From contig VISH01000002.1 of the NCBI GenBank assembly GCA_007827375.1, forward strand, positions 2,939,001 through 3,003,000: a DNA stretch of 64,000 nt, given 5' to 3'. The notes below the pieces were generated by a model, which ran no database searches, was not told the DNA's origin, and was given only the letters and a program-made list of their open reading frames with translations. Position numbers and translations under genes: made by a program. This document shows, piece by piece, positions 1 to 8,376 of this stretch. Source of the stretch: Alteromonadaceae bacterium 2753L.S.0a.02 (lineage in GTDB: Bacteria; Pseudomonadota; Gammaproteobacteria; Pseudomonadales; Cellvibrionaceae). Position 1 is the first letter of the stretch. Each line of letters opens with the position of its first letter.

Positions 1-1
1 C

Positions 2-625
2 AAAAATTCCGTCGCACAATCGCTCACGATGGAAAATAAATCGTTCTTCCAGCGCATAGTGGCGGAGATGTGTCATGAACAGGAAACCAGTGCTGAAGAT
101 GTAGCTGCGGCACTCGCCTTTTTGTTGCAAAAAGACCGCCCCCTTCTGCCACCAAAAGACAAAACCAGCCAGGAACCAACACCCAACGCAGAACAACCCG
201 ACAACACTCCGAAAAAGAAAGCAAATAACACGCAAAGCATTCCTAACCTAGGCAATGCAGAATCGTTACGCGATTATCCTGAAATAGTGATGGAACGCTT
301 TCGCCTGGACGTGGGCCACAATCACAATGTCACTCCCCGAGAAATCGTCGGCGCTATCGCCAACGAAGCCGATATCGATAGTTGTTATATCGGCCAGATT
401 AAAATATACGAGTCTTACAGCACGGTAGATTTACCCGCAGGCATGCCTAACGATTTATATCAATCGCTGAAAAAAACACGCGTCAAACACCGCGCCATTA
501 ACCTGGAGCGAGTCGCTAACCCAGACAAGCCCAACAACGAGCCACCCAAAGCGCGTAAACCACGTAAAAGAAAGGCCGCACCCAAACAAAACAATCGGGA
601 TACACCTCGAAATCGCCGCAACTAA
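2..625 (+). CDS. deaD: DEAD-box ATP-dependent RNA helicase, C-terminal part (truncated by window edge)
   Basis: The reading frame is open to the first base of the window, so the methionine codon at 29 is internal and only the C-terminal ~207 residues are present. Residues MCHEQETSAEDVAAALAFL match the helix after the helicase core of DeaD/CsdA. The segment ERFRLDVGHNHNVTPREIVG through VKHRAINLERV is the DbpA-type RNA-binding domain that follows it. The tail is rich in Lys, Arg, Pro and Asn, as in DeaD proteins that bind structured RNA. In the family this protein unwinds RNA during ribosome assembly and cold adaptation in the cytoplasm. The ATPase motifs lie outside the window, so deaD versus a paralogous helicase cannot be settled, but the RNA-binding domain is clear. 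Confidence 0.85.
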   Translation, partial: KNSVAQSLTMENKSFFQRIVAEMCHEQETSAEDVAAALAFLLQKDRPLLPPKDKTSQEPTPNAEQPDNTPKKKANNTQSIPNLGNAESLRDYPEIVMERFRLDVGHNHNVTPREIVGAIANEADIDSCYIGQIKIYESYSTVDLPAGMPNDLYQSLKKTRVKHRAINLERVANPDKPNNEPPKARKPRKRKAAPKQNNRDTPRNRRN

Positions 626-666
626 GCAACAGCTATTCAAACGACCAGCTGTAATTAAAAGCGAGC

Positions 667-2034
667 TTAGAGGCGCCCGCTGCGCTTTAATTTGAAATAC
701 TCATTGACGAGATCAAGGTGTAAGTTGTGCGGAAGTGAATCGGTAATTATCACCCCCATTCCCTGTAACTTGCTCAACATGCGACGGCGTCTTAAAACAT
801 AATCGCTGATGCCACAATAATTCAGTGCTTCGTTAAAATTGGATACAGGATGCGCCATAAACTTGTCGAGAAAAACATCGCGTAAACTGGCCACCATAAC
901 TATATGCCTGCGCGATAACAGTTGACACGCCGTTGCCAGATCTTCCAAATCTTCTTCACGTACGTTGGTTATCAAAATGACCAGCGAACGCTTTTGGTTT
1001 TTTTGCAAAAATTCTTCAGCCGCTTTTAAATAATCGCTGGTATCAGTGGTACTGTGTAAGTCGTACAACTGGTTGAGAATCAGGTTTATTCGCGCCGGGC
1101 CTTTCAGTGGCGTGAGCCAGCGTTCCGAGCCCGCAAAGCTCAATAAGCCAACAGCATCACCCTGCCGCAAAGCAACATAACCGGTTAATAGCAAAGCATT
1201 TAGGGCATGATCAAAATGACTGAGCTGATCATCTTTGTTTCGTAAACGGCGACCACAATCCAACAAAAAAACGATATCCTGATCGCGTTCATCCTGGTAT
1301 TCGCGGGAAATGGGTTTACGGTAGCGCGCAGTGGCTTTCCAATCGATTTGACGGAGGGAATCACCTTCACGAAATTCCCGCAATTGATGAAAGTCGCTAC
1401 CCTCCCCTCTGCGTTGCTGCAAATGAATACCGAGTTGTGCGATCTGGTGTTCGAGTCCTATTGCTGCAGAATTTGCAATCGGCGCAAAGTTTGGGTAGAC
1501 CTTTACAATTTCCTGTTTACCTCGTTTTTCAATACGTTCCCACAATTTCCAGCGCGACAAAATCCGCAGGCAGGTTTCGTTAAACGCTGCCTCTCCACGT
1601 TTAATAGGCAATACAGGGTAGTGCAATGTCTTATGACTGTTGGCAGCGATCGTTAATGATAACGGAAGGTCAGCAGCGATAATCGAATTGGGCAGCAATT
1701 CAGTAATATCGACGCAAATAGCAAAAGGGTAGGTATTTTCCAGTTGTATCGATACCTGGGAATGCACGCCTAGAGCTAGGCTGTGCGGTAAATTTCTAGA
1801 AATTATCAATCCCGGATAACTGCGATGCCGAAAGGCGTCGAAAAAACCAACCAGCATTAAATAGCCACAAAAAAACCACCAGAGCTTTTCGAGCGTATCG
1901 ACAATTGACGCCCCTGCTCCCAACAAATCTGTTTGGTTGGCGCTGTCATAAAAATACACTCGCGCGGCAAACACCAACAAGCCTGCAGCAAGCCATGCCA
2001 GTAATGCTCTGAGTAAAAAACGACTCGGCCTCAT
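667..2034 (-). CDS. DUF58 domain protein, MoxR partner
   Basis: This 455-residue protein has two N-terminal membrane segments (about residues 8-25 and 45-65) and then a cytoplasmic DUF58 domain. The DUF58 signature REFREGDSLRQIDWKATAR lies near residues 218-236, followed by a von Willebrand A-like segment (DIVFLLDCGRRL). DUF58 proteins are usually encoded next to MoxR AAA ATPases and are thought to act with them as chaperones or assembly factors for membrane or metal-dependent complexes; the substrate here is unknown. The ATG overlaps the moxR-like stop by four bases (ATGA), so the two are translationally coupled. It is the last gene of the seven-gene minus-strand cluster. Confidence 0.9.
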   Translation of the reverse strand: MRPSRFLLRALLAWLAAGLLVFAARVYFYDSANQTDLLGAGASIVDTLEKLWWFFCGYLMLVGFFDAFRHRSYPGLIISRNLPHSLALGVHSQVSIQLENTYPFAICVDITELLPNSIIAADLPLSLTIAANSHKTLHYPVLPIKRGEAAFNETCLRILSRWKLWERIEKRGKQEIVKVYPNFAPIANSAAIGLEHQIAQLGIHLQQRRGEGSDFHQLREFREGDSLRQIDWKATARYRKPISREYQDERDQDIVFLLDCGRRLRNKDDQLSHFDHALNALLLTGYVALRQGDAVGLLSFAGSERWLTPLKGPARINLILNQLYDLHSTTDTSDYLKAAEEFLQKNQKRSLVILITNVREEDLEDLATACQLLSRRHIVMVASLRDVFLDKFMAHPVSNFNEALNYCGISDYVLRRRRMLSKLQGMGVIITDSLPHNLHLDLVNEYFKLKRSGRL

Positions 2035-3014
2035 AGACGGGGAGCGTCCACAGCATTCATTATTTTTTGTAGAACCTGGTCTACAGAAAAACCGTCGATC
2101 TCCATTTCTGCTGAAAGTGACACACGATGGCGTAACACTGGGTAAGCCATGGTTTTAACGTCGTCTGGCAGTACAAAATTAGCACCGCGTAATATGGCAT
2201 TGGCCCGAGCACAGCGTACCAGTGCAATACAAGCACGCGAGCCCGCGCCGCGCATAAGCGATGTAGTCTCTCGGGTGGCACGCACCAATCGCACCGCATA
2301 GTCTAGCACCTGATCGTCCACCACAATATTAGAGACCAGTTTTTGCAGTTCGAAGATTTCTTGGGGCGTGATGATAGATTCCTGTTTGGAAACAGCGTCG
2401 CTGTCACTGATATTACCCGTGGTGATTTGCCGCGTAAGAATTACCTCATCGGCATGGTCAGGGTAATCGATGAGTATTTTTATTAAGAAACGATCCAACT
2501 GCGCTTCGGGTAAGGGATAAGTACCTTCCTGCTCGATCGGGTTTTGCGTGGCCATCACCATAAAGGGCTTGGGCAATGGCTTGGCGCTGCCTTCCAGGGT
2601 AATCTGGCGCTCCTGCATTACTTCTAACAAAGCCGCCTGGGTTTTTGCGGGCGCACGATTAATTTCATCGGCCAGTAACAAGTTGGTGAATACCGGCCCT
2701 TTTCGAACTCTGAATTTACTCTCGTTCATATCGAAAAGCACATGCCCGGTGATGTCTGCGGGCATTAAATCTGGTGTAAATTGAATGCGCTTGAACTCGC
2801 CCTCGAAACACTCTGCCATCAATCGCACTAGCAAGGTTTTACCCAAGCCTGGAACGCCTTCGACCAACACGTGCCCATTTGAAAGAAGCGCAATGAGTAC
2901 CTGATCGACAACCGCTGCCTGGCCGATGAGTTGGCTATTGATTCGATCGCGAAGTTGCTGAATTTTCGCACTTGCACTGGAAGCATCAGCAGAGGAATTA
3001 TTGTCATCGGTCAT
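2031..3014 (-). CDS. MoxR-family AAA+ ATPase
   Basis: This 327-residue cytoplasmic AAA+ ATPase has a Walker A (GVPGLGKTLL, about residues 56-65), a Walker B with the MoxR sequence LLLADEINRAPAKTQ, and a sensor segment ATQNPIEQEGTYPLPEAQLDRF (split by the reader as ATQNPIEQEG and TYPLPEAQLDRF). A lid domain follows. Length and motifs are normal for the family. MoxR ATPases act as ATP-driven chaperones that mature partner complexes, typically with a DUF58 or VWA protein, which is the next gene here. Both ends overlap the neighbours by four bases (ATGA), supporting a single transcript. The client of this machine is not revealed by the sequence. Confidence 0.96.
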   Translation of the reverse strand: MTDDNNSSADASSASAKIQQLRDRINSQLIGQAAVVDQVLIALLSNGHVLVEGVPGLGKTLLVRLMAECFEGEFKRIQFTPDLMPADITGHVLFDMNESKFRVRKGPVFTNLLLADEINRAPAKTQAALLEVMQERQITLEGSAKPLPKPFMVMATQNPIEQEGTYPLPEAQLDRFLIKILIDYPDHADEVILTRQITTGNISDSDAVSKQESIITPQEIFELQKLVSNIVVDDQVLDYAVRLVRATRETTSLMRGAGSRACIALVRCARANAILRGANFVLPDDVKTMAYPVLRHRVSLSAEMEIDGFSVDQVLQKIMNAVDAPRL

Positions 3015-4378
3015 AGTGAATCCTTAATTCGTTGCAACGTTTTTATTATTTGCGTAAAACTTTCCTCATTAAGCCCGGCAGACGCCTGCATGGCAGCTTT
3101 GATCGTGTCGGTTTCCATGTGTGTAACTGCCGCCAGCAGTTCCCAACGCACATCATCGGAAGCGCTGGAATAGGCCGGCAATACTTTTTCAGCACGATGA
3201 TTAATATCGAACTGAACTGGCTTTAAAAGCTTCGATTGCCACCCTCCCCGCCAGTAATAACCAGAAGCGGCGGCAATATGTTCGAGAATAGAGCGACGGA
3301 TGTGATAGTCGACCCGTCGCACACTACCGAAGCGTTGCATTCGGTACCACAACCAGGCAAACACAAAACAAGCAAAGGCCACCAAAACCTCTGGCATAAA
3401 GGTTTTCAACATGTACCACAACGAAGGCATATCAGAACCGTAAAGCAGTACCAGTGTATCACCGCCTTCTATTAGAATTTGCCAGAGAAGCGCATGATCA
3501 AAATAACTGATATGGCTTGAATCAAATACGTCTGGATCAGATAGCACACTAACTAAACCATAACCCAGCTCGAGCTGCACGAGATGCGTAGCCCAATCAT
3601 CTCCGGCCCAATACAATAAGCGGTAGTTGCTATTTTGGTTGGTGTCTGCGTTTTCGCCAAAGGATGGATGACTTAAACCTGCGCTCACATCAAATTGTGC
3701 ACGCAACTCGTAGTTGATGTTTTTAAAACGTAGCTTGGTAATCTCATCCGCCTCGATACTCTGCTCAAAAAGTTGCGCTTTTTTAAGAGAGCTTTCAGGT
3801 GTTTCAGCATCATCCAGTTCACCCGAAGTCAGTTCCTCATTATATTTTTTAAGCTGATCGCTTAATTTTTCTTTTTTCTTTTTCTCCCTTATTTTATCTT
3901 GCTCGTCACTGGGCATAGCGGTTCCATCTGACTCATTCGTTTCGATTTCAGCCTGCTCCAAATCGTCTTCGTCATAAAAATCATAATCTGAATGGACAGC
4001 GCTTAAATCAAAATATTCGAGTATACGATCGTTATGCCAATTCGAAGGAGGCTGAGCAGCTACAATCAAATGGCCGCCGTCAGACACCCATTCCATTAGC
4101 TCTGCGAGTCGTTTTTCGGAAATCACCTGGCCACTTTCAGCGATGAACAAGGTGTCTATATCGTCTAGCCCGGGTACTTTTAAATAACTGTCATAACTGT
4201 TCGCAGCTACATCGATGGATTTTGCATAAAGCTCAGCCGCATAAAAACGATTGCGTCTGGCTTGTTTACTCCAACCGGTGTCTTTGTCTTCTTCATAATA
4301 TTCGAGCGAGGTATAAGCCACATAGGCGAGTAAAATTGTGAGGAAAGTACCTACAACAATCAACACACGGTTATTCAT
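3011..4378 (-). CDS. DUF4350-like membrane protein of the MoxR cluster
   Basis: The chosen ATG at 4378 is preceded by GAGAGG nine bases upstream and gives a 455-residue protein; a longer reading frame to 4402 lacks this. There is an N-terminal membrane segment (NRVLIVVGTFLTILLAYVAY), then an extracytoplasmic domain of the DUF4350 kind (TLFIAESGQVISEKRLAELMEW, near residue 62), interrupted by a very acidic/lysine-rich low-complexity insert at about residues 125-190. A second membrane segment near residues 330-350 (EVLVAFACFVFAWLWY) and a cytoplasmic tail follow. In MoxR/DUF58 clusters this position is commonly held by a DUF4350 protein of unknown function. Stop and start codons overlap both neighbours. 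The charged insert may be a poorly conserved linker. Confidence 0.8.
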   Translation of the reverse strand: MNNRVLIVVGTFLTILLAYVAYTSLEYYEEDKDTGWSKQARRNRFYAAELYAKSIDVAANSYDSYLKVPGLDDIDTLFIAESGQVISEKRLAELMEWVSDGGHLIVAAQPPSNWHNDRILEYFDLSAVHSDYDFYDEDDLEQAEIETNESDGTAMPSDEQDKIREKKKKEKLSDQLKKYNEELTSGELDDAETPESSLKKAQLFEQSIEADEITKLRFKNINYELRAQFDVSAGLSHPSFGENADTNQNSNYRLLYWAGDDWATHLVQLELGYGLVSVLSDPDVFDSSHISYFDHALLWQILIEGGDTLVLLYGSDMPSLWYMLKTFMPEVLVAFACFVFAWLWYRMQRFGSVRRVDYHIRRSILEHIAAASGYYWRGGWQSKLLKPVQFDINHRAEKVLPAYSSASDDVRWELLAAVTHMETDTIKAAMQASAGLNEESFTQIIKTLQRIKDSL

Positions 4379-5966
4379 GAGTGAACACCTCTCGCCAGCC
4401 ATCGCAAAGGTGCACTACATCAGAAGTTTCCGGCAGAATATGGCCATAAGCAAGATTTTGCCAAAAACCGGTGAGAGTCATGGTATAACGGCTGAGCGCT
4501 AAATCACCACGGACTTTTACGGTAGCAACACATTCCCCTTCTGTGTCACTGTCGGCAAAGGTAAAGCCATGCTGATGAATGAGTTCTGTTAACAACGCGC
4601 GATACAGAAGACTTATCGACTCCCGGTATTTTCCCTGCTGCCACAAATTAAGCGCTTCGCTGGGTACATCCTCGGGCAGACTTTCACGGGTGACATCCAA
4701 ACCGAACATCACCTTGGGTGGTTCGTGTTGCAAAGACTCTTGTTGTGTTTGTTTGATAAAATTTTGAATTGGCTTACGAAACTTATAAATAATCAGTACG
4801 ACAATCACCAATGCCAGAAGAATCAGTAAGTACTCGATGTACTTGAACGGAAAGGCAAGTATTTTTCCCAGAGCCCCGAAAAATTCAGCGTGGTTTTCAA
4901 AGAACTCTATAAGTGACACGAGCCAACCGGGCACCTCACTTTCTTCCGATTGCGTGTTCTTGAGACGCCAACCACTGACGCTTTCGATTTGATGGAATTG
5001 TTCTCCATCCAAAATCGTTGTAATTTTGGTTTTAGCCTGTTCGCCAATTGCTGGCTCGTGGATAAATTCCGCAACGGGTTGCGACGGCGGATTCGCATCA
5101 TCAAATACCGATTGAATTTCCGGTTCAAATAAATCGCTTTGCGCCCACACCGCTTGCGGGGTAATAATAGCAAAACTCAATACGCCCAGTAATAACGCAC
5201 TGGCCGACGCACCTAACAAAGTGTTTTTACTTTTTTGCTTTTCTACTAAATGTCGAAAGCGAATTTCTATGTCCCAGGCTTCCAGGTCGATGCGACGACT
5301 GATATACATTGCGAACCCAGAAAGCGCATAGAATGGCCCGACTATGCTCATGATAATAAACGTACACACGTGGGCCGCATAGATGAACAGGGTATCTTCA
5401 CCTATAAAAAGCCCCCAATAATCAATTTGTATTTGCTCAGGAATAAGCAACGCAATAAAAACAAACGTGGCAAAAAATAATATGGCCTCCACATGTACAC
5501 ACACGACGGTTAACCAGCTCGCTGCACCGGCATAACTGCGGTGTAATACCTGCTGGCGAGAAGCGCGCTGTTTCCCCTTAACTTTCTCAAGAAGGGTTAG
5601 CGGCATATCGAAAGAGCGTGTCACACTGAAGCGCCTTATTGTTAGCCACTGGAATGCCTCCGTGCGATATAACCGAGGCAGCTCCCGAAATAGCTCCGAG
5701 AGCGCAAGGTCATCGCCAAATAAACGTCGGCTGGCAATATACAGTGGCCCGCGATCAAACAGAGGCTTGAGCCACCAAACTATCAACCATGGGAGCCATT
5801 CAGAGTTGCCCCATAGTAATAACAGCGGTAAAAACACACACAACGCCGGTAGAAACCAACTGAGAAATAAGGGCTTCCACCAAGCACGCGCTAAAACAAA
5901 CCCGAGATCAAGTGCCTCCCATGCAGACCGGGTACGCGCTTCAATACTGATCTTACTAAGATCCAT
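4371..5966 (-). CDS. Multi-pass membrane protein with C-terminal DUF4129-like domain
   Basis: Start taken at ATG 5966 (protein MDLSKISIEAR...), which has a purine-rich AGGGCGAG upstream; a methionine at 5996 would overlap SpoIIM more deeply. The 531-residue protein has several N-terminal membrane segments (a DUF975/glycerophosphoryl-like helical bundle by appearance), a periplasmic stretch at about residues 265-345, another membrane segment near residue 380 (YLLILLALVIVVLIIY), and a C-terminal region with the DUF4129 pattern (LWQQGKYRESISLLYRALL). DUF4129 proteins recur in MoxR/DUF58 clusters. It overlaps the SpoIIM-like gene by 11 bases and the DUF4350 gene by 8, so it is operonic. Function unknown. 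Confidence 0.78.
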   Translation of the reverse strand: MDLSKISIEARTRSAWEALDLGFVLARAWWKPLFLSWFLPALCVFLPLLLLWGNSEWLPWLIVWWLKPLFDRGPLYIASRRLFGDDLALSELFRELPRLYRTEAFQWLTIRRFSVTRSFDMPLTLLEKVKGKQRASRQQVLHRSYAGAASWLTVVCVHVEAILFFATFVFIALLIPEQIQIDYWGLFIGEDTLFIYAAHVCTFIIMSIVGPFYALSGFAMYISRRIDLEAWDIEIRFRHLVEKQKSKNTLLGASASALLLGVLSFAIITPQAVWAQSDLFEPEIQSVFDDANPPSQPVAEFIHEPAIGEQAKTKITTILDGEQFHQIESVSGWRLKNTQSEESEVPGWLVSLIEFFENHAEFFGALGKILAFPFKYIEYLLILLALVIVVLIIYKFRKPIQNFIKQTQQESLQHEPPKVMFGLDVTRESLPEDVPSEALNLWQQGKYRESISLLYRALLTELIHQHGFTFADSDTEGECVATVKVRGDLALSRYTMTLTGFWQNLAYGHILPETSDVVHLCDGWREVFTHE

Positions 5967-6921
5967 AACTCGCCCTGTTTGTTTTGCGCCCAGCAAACAA
6001 GAAGTAAGCTATTACCAAAACCCAGAAGACAGCGCCCACACTATATTTAATCAGAATGGGCATACTGGCGGAGGACGACCAAAAAGCCTCTAGAAAAGCA
6101 GCGATTATCAGCATTATGGTGGAACCGTATATAATCGACACCGCATCGCGTCCTGCTTTTCGCAGGGCGTCAAGACGTCTAAAATTACCGGGGTTTACCA
6201 GCGCGTAACCAAGCTGAAGCCCCGCTGCGCCGCTAAATACAATCGCCGTTAACTCGAAGGCACCATGGCCTACTACAAATGGATAAAACGTAGTGGTATA
6301 CCCCAATTGAGTAAGGTGCCCTGCCACCCCACCTATGGCAAAGCCATTGAACACCAGAAAGAAAATGGTACCCAAGCCAAAAATAACCCCACCGGCAAAG
6401 GTACGAAAGCTGACACCGATATTGTTTTTGATGTAAAAACCAAACATCGCCAGATCATCTTCGGAATCACGGGTACGTCCCAGCTTCAAATTTTCGGGGT
6501 CGTACATGCTTTCGTATTCGCGAACCTGGTCAGGGGCGCTCATGCTGTAGATAAATTCTTCATTGTGGTAGCAGGTAATCGCCATACCCAACAGCGGAAT
6601 TAAAAATAACGCTAACGCAACATACACAAAGCGCCGGTTGCGCCTTATTGCGCACGGGAAACCACTGATTAAAAAATCCAGCCATTGCAGTTGGAAACGG
6701 CGATTGTGCTGATAGAACCGATGATGTGCTTTGATCACTGTTTCGTTTAGCCGATCAACGAGCTGCGGGCTGTAACGACGATTTTTTGCCAGTGCCAAGT
6801 GATGGCATAGCTCCCGAAAGCGATGTGGAAAATGGCTCGATGTGTTGGCTTTTTCGTCCAGACTTGCTTCGAATTCCAGCCACTGCTTTTGATGTTTTGT
6901 CTCGAAGGACTGCTGCCTCAT
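5956..6921 (-). CDS. Stage II sporulation protein M (SpoIIM) family membrane protein
   Basis: This 321-residue protein has a soluble helical N-terminal region (about residues 1-95) and then roughly six membrane segments. The family signature is visible as MFGFYIKNNIGVSFRTFAGG followed by GTIFFLVFNGFAIGG and GHGAFELTAIVFSGAAGLQLG. SpoIIM itself works in forespore engulfment in Firmicutes; nothing here suggests sporulation, and Gram-negative homologues are usually found beside RDD and MoxR genes, as here. The start overlaps the RDD stop by four bases (ATGA). By family fold it may move or organise membrane material, but that is inference. Confidence 0.88.
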   Translation of the reverse strand: MRQQSFETKHQKQWLEFEASLDEKANTSSHFPHRFRELCHHLALAKNRRYSPQLVDRLNETVIKAHHRFYQHNRRFQLQWLDFLISGFPCAIRRNRRFVYVALALFLIPLLGMAITCYHNEEFIYSMSAPDQVREYESMYDPENLKLGRTRDSEDDLAMFGFYIKNNIGVSFRTFAGGVIFGLGTIFFLVFNGFAIGGVAGHLTQLGYTTTFYPFVVGHGAFELTAIVFSGAAGLQLGYALVNPGNFRRLDALRKAGRDAVSIIYGSTIMLIIAAFLEAFWSSSASMPILIKYSVGAVFWVLVIAYFLFAGRKTNRASYGS

Positions 6922-7616
6922 TTGTTGTGCCCTAACAACCAGTTGCCAATCCCCTGTGCAAGCTTGACAGCCGCATCGCCCTTGGTTTGCGTAACTGGCT
7001 CGAGAATATTGGCAAGTTCTTCCTTGCGACCATGGGACAACTGCGAATGACGTTGCACATAGCCGGTAAAGGCGACCTGATCTTCAAGACTCAGTGCAAC
7101 AGGCGGAGGGGTGGCCACGCTTTCTGGCAGCTTGAAGGCATCTTTGGAAATCTCGCGACGGTAGATCACCAGTGATCCCGCAGCAATATCACCAAAGCGC
7201 TGAAACCTGCCGCTAGTCGTCATAGCGATAAGACCAAACGCGTAACCCATAGGTAGGAAATCGGCAGCCCGCAACAGGTTTCGGATAATGGAGGTACTCC
7301 ACGTAACCGGTGTAAGATCGTCGCTAACCACAGCAATTTTTAAGGCTTTTTTACCCGGAGTTTGCCCATCGCGCAGTACTTCGAAAAATACCGGATAAAA
7401 CCACTCCATAAGAAATGAGATAACAAGAAAAATACCCATCCCTGCTTTACCGGCGAACAACAGCACAATCAGAATCAGCAGTTGCACAATGCTCCTGATC
7501 GCGAGATCGATACAATAAGCTAACACCCGGGGTATGGGGCCTGCGAGTTGGGCAATTAGATCGATGGATTCCGGCGTTTCCACCCGGTAACTTGTATCGA
7601 ATTTTTCGGCTAGCAT
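6918..7616 (-). CDS. RDD family membrane protein
   Basis: This 232-residue protein has an RDD-type helix near residues 33-50 (RVLAYCIDLAIRSIVQLL; the family's Arg-Asp pair is present as R and D six residues apart). Two more hydrophobic segments follow, with the conserved DGQTPGKKALKIAVV motif at about residues 82-96. A hydrophilic C-terminal tail of ~70 residues ends the protein. RDD proteins are small polytopic membrane proteins, some proposed as Na+/H+ exchangers, mostly uncharacterised. Its place directly before spoIIM, with a four-base overlap, is a common arrangement. It is the first strongly coupled gene of the cluster; 56 bases separate it from the upstream small membrane protein gene. 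Confidence 0.9.
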   Translation of the reverse strand: MLAEKFDTSYRVETPESIDLIAQLAGPIPRVLAYCIDLAIRSIVQLLILIVLLFAGKAGMGIFLVISFLMEWFYPVFFEVLRDGQTPGKKALKIAVVSDDLTPVTWSTSIIRNLLRAADFLPMGYAFGLIAMTTSGRFQRFGDIAAGSLVIYRREISKDAFKLPESVATPPPVALSLEDQVAFTGYVQRHSQLSHGRKEELANILEPVTQTKGDAAVKLAQGIGNWLLGHNK

Positions 7617-7672
7617 TCAAACAGCTCTAACAACCTGAACAGGATTGCCGCTTCAGCCTACGGCACGAGGCA

Positions 7673-8152
7673 TTATTCCTGATCGATGGTCTTATTAATT
7701 TTGTATTGCAAATAAAGTACGGAAAAGAAAAAAGTAAGAAGTGGACCAAAACGATTGGGATTACCGGGTTCAAGGTTCAAATAATCGTGAATTCGGCCCC
7801 GTACCATAAACACCCAGACTATCATCATAATGCCGGAAGGCAGACCTGCAATGGTAAGTACACTGCCGATGGCCGGGTCTGCAATAGCGACAAAGTTGGA
7901 TGCGAATGACATCACATACAATATGAGCGTGATAGTGACATAAACCGAATTAATGGGTTTCTCGACCTTTTGATTGAGTTGCTGGGTTCGTGTGTACAAC
8001 CAATAGACCGCATACAAACCCAAGGTAATCAAGCTTAACCCAAACACTCCCCACGCAGAAAAACGCTCGAAAACTTCACTTAATCGCCCGCCAGCACTAC
8101 TCGCAACTTCGGACTCTGGCGCTTTATAGGGGTTGGCACTGTCATTTTCCAT
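7673..8152 (-). CDS. Small four-helix membrane protein, DUF4234-like
   Basis: This 159-residue protein has a polar N-terminus (ENDSANPYKAPESE, a motif seen in several small bacterial membrane proteins) and about four hydrophobic segments (near residues 30-52, 68-90, 92-112 and 133-150). The segment GLSLITLGLYAVYWLYTRTQQLN resembles the DUF4234 pattern, in which a short hydrophobic helix runs into a WLY motif. It lies 56 bases upstream of the RDD gene on the same strand, so it is probably the first gene of the same transcript. No catalytic motif is visible and no function can be assigned. Confidence 0.7.
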   Translation of the reverse strand: MENDSANPYKAPESEVASSAGGRLSEVFERFSAWGVFGLSLITLGLYAVYWLYTRTQQLNQKVEKPINSVYVTITLILYVMSFASNFVAIADPAIGSVLTIAGLPSGIMMIVWVFMVRGRIHDYLNLEPGNPNRFGPLLTFFFSVLYLQYKINKTIDQE

Positions 8153-8376
8153 GTGTAGAACCCTCGTTCTTCGTTATTGATAATGTTATCCGGCGAACGG
8201 CACCGCCATCCTAACCTGATAACAAAAGTAGTAGCAAGACTGATATTTATCTAAAAATCTAATAAAAAAACTAAGCTACGTCACCAAATCTGCGGTTATT
8301 TTATACCCATCCCAAACACTACCCGCCTATATTGATCTAGCAACTATACTAACTATAACTCACAGGCAAAGAGGGT

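Noticed and set aside
29..625. The frame as a complete small protein starting at the first methionine.
   Set aside because: The frame is open to the window edge and the residues before that Met continue the DeaD-like sequence, so the gene is truncated by the window.
5956..6921. SpoIIM as evidence for a spore former.
   Set aside because: The rest of the window is typical Gram-negative gammaproteobacterial sequence; SpoIIM-like proteins are widespread in non-sporulating bacteria.
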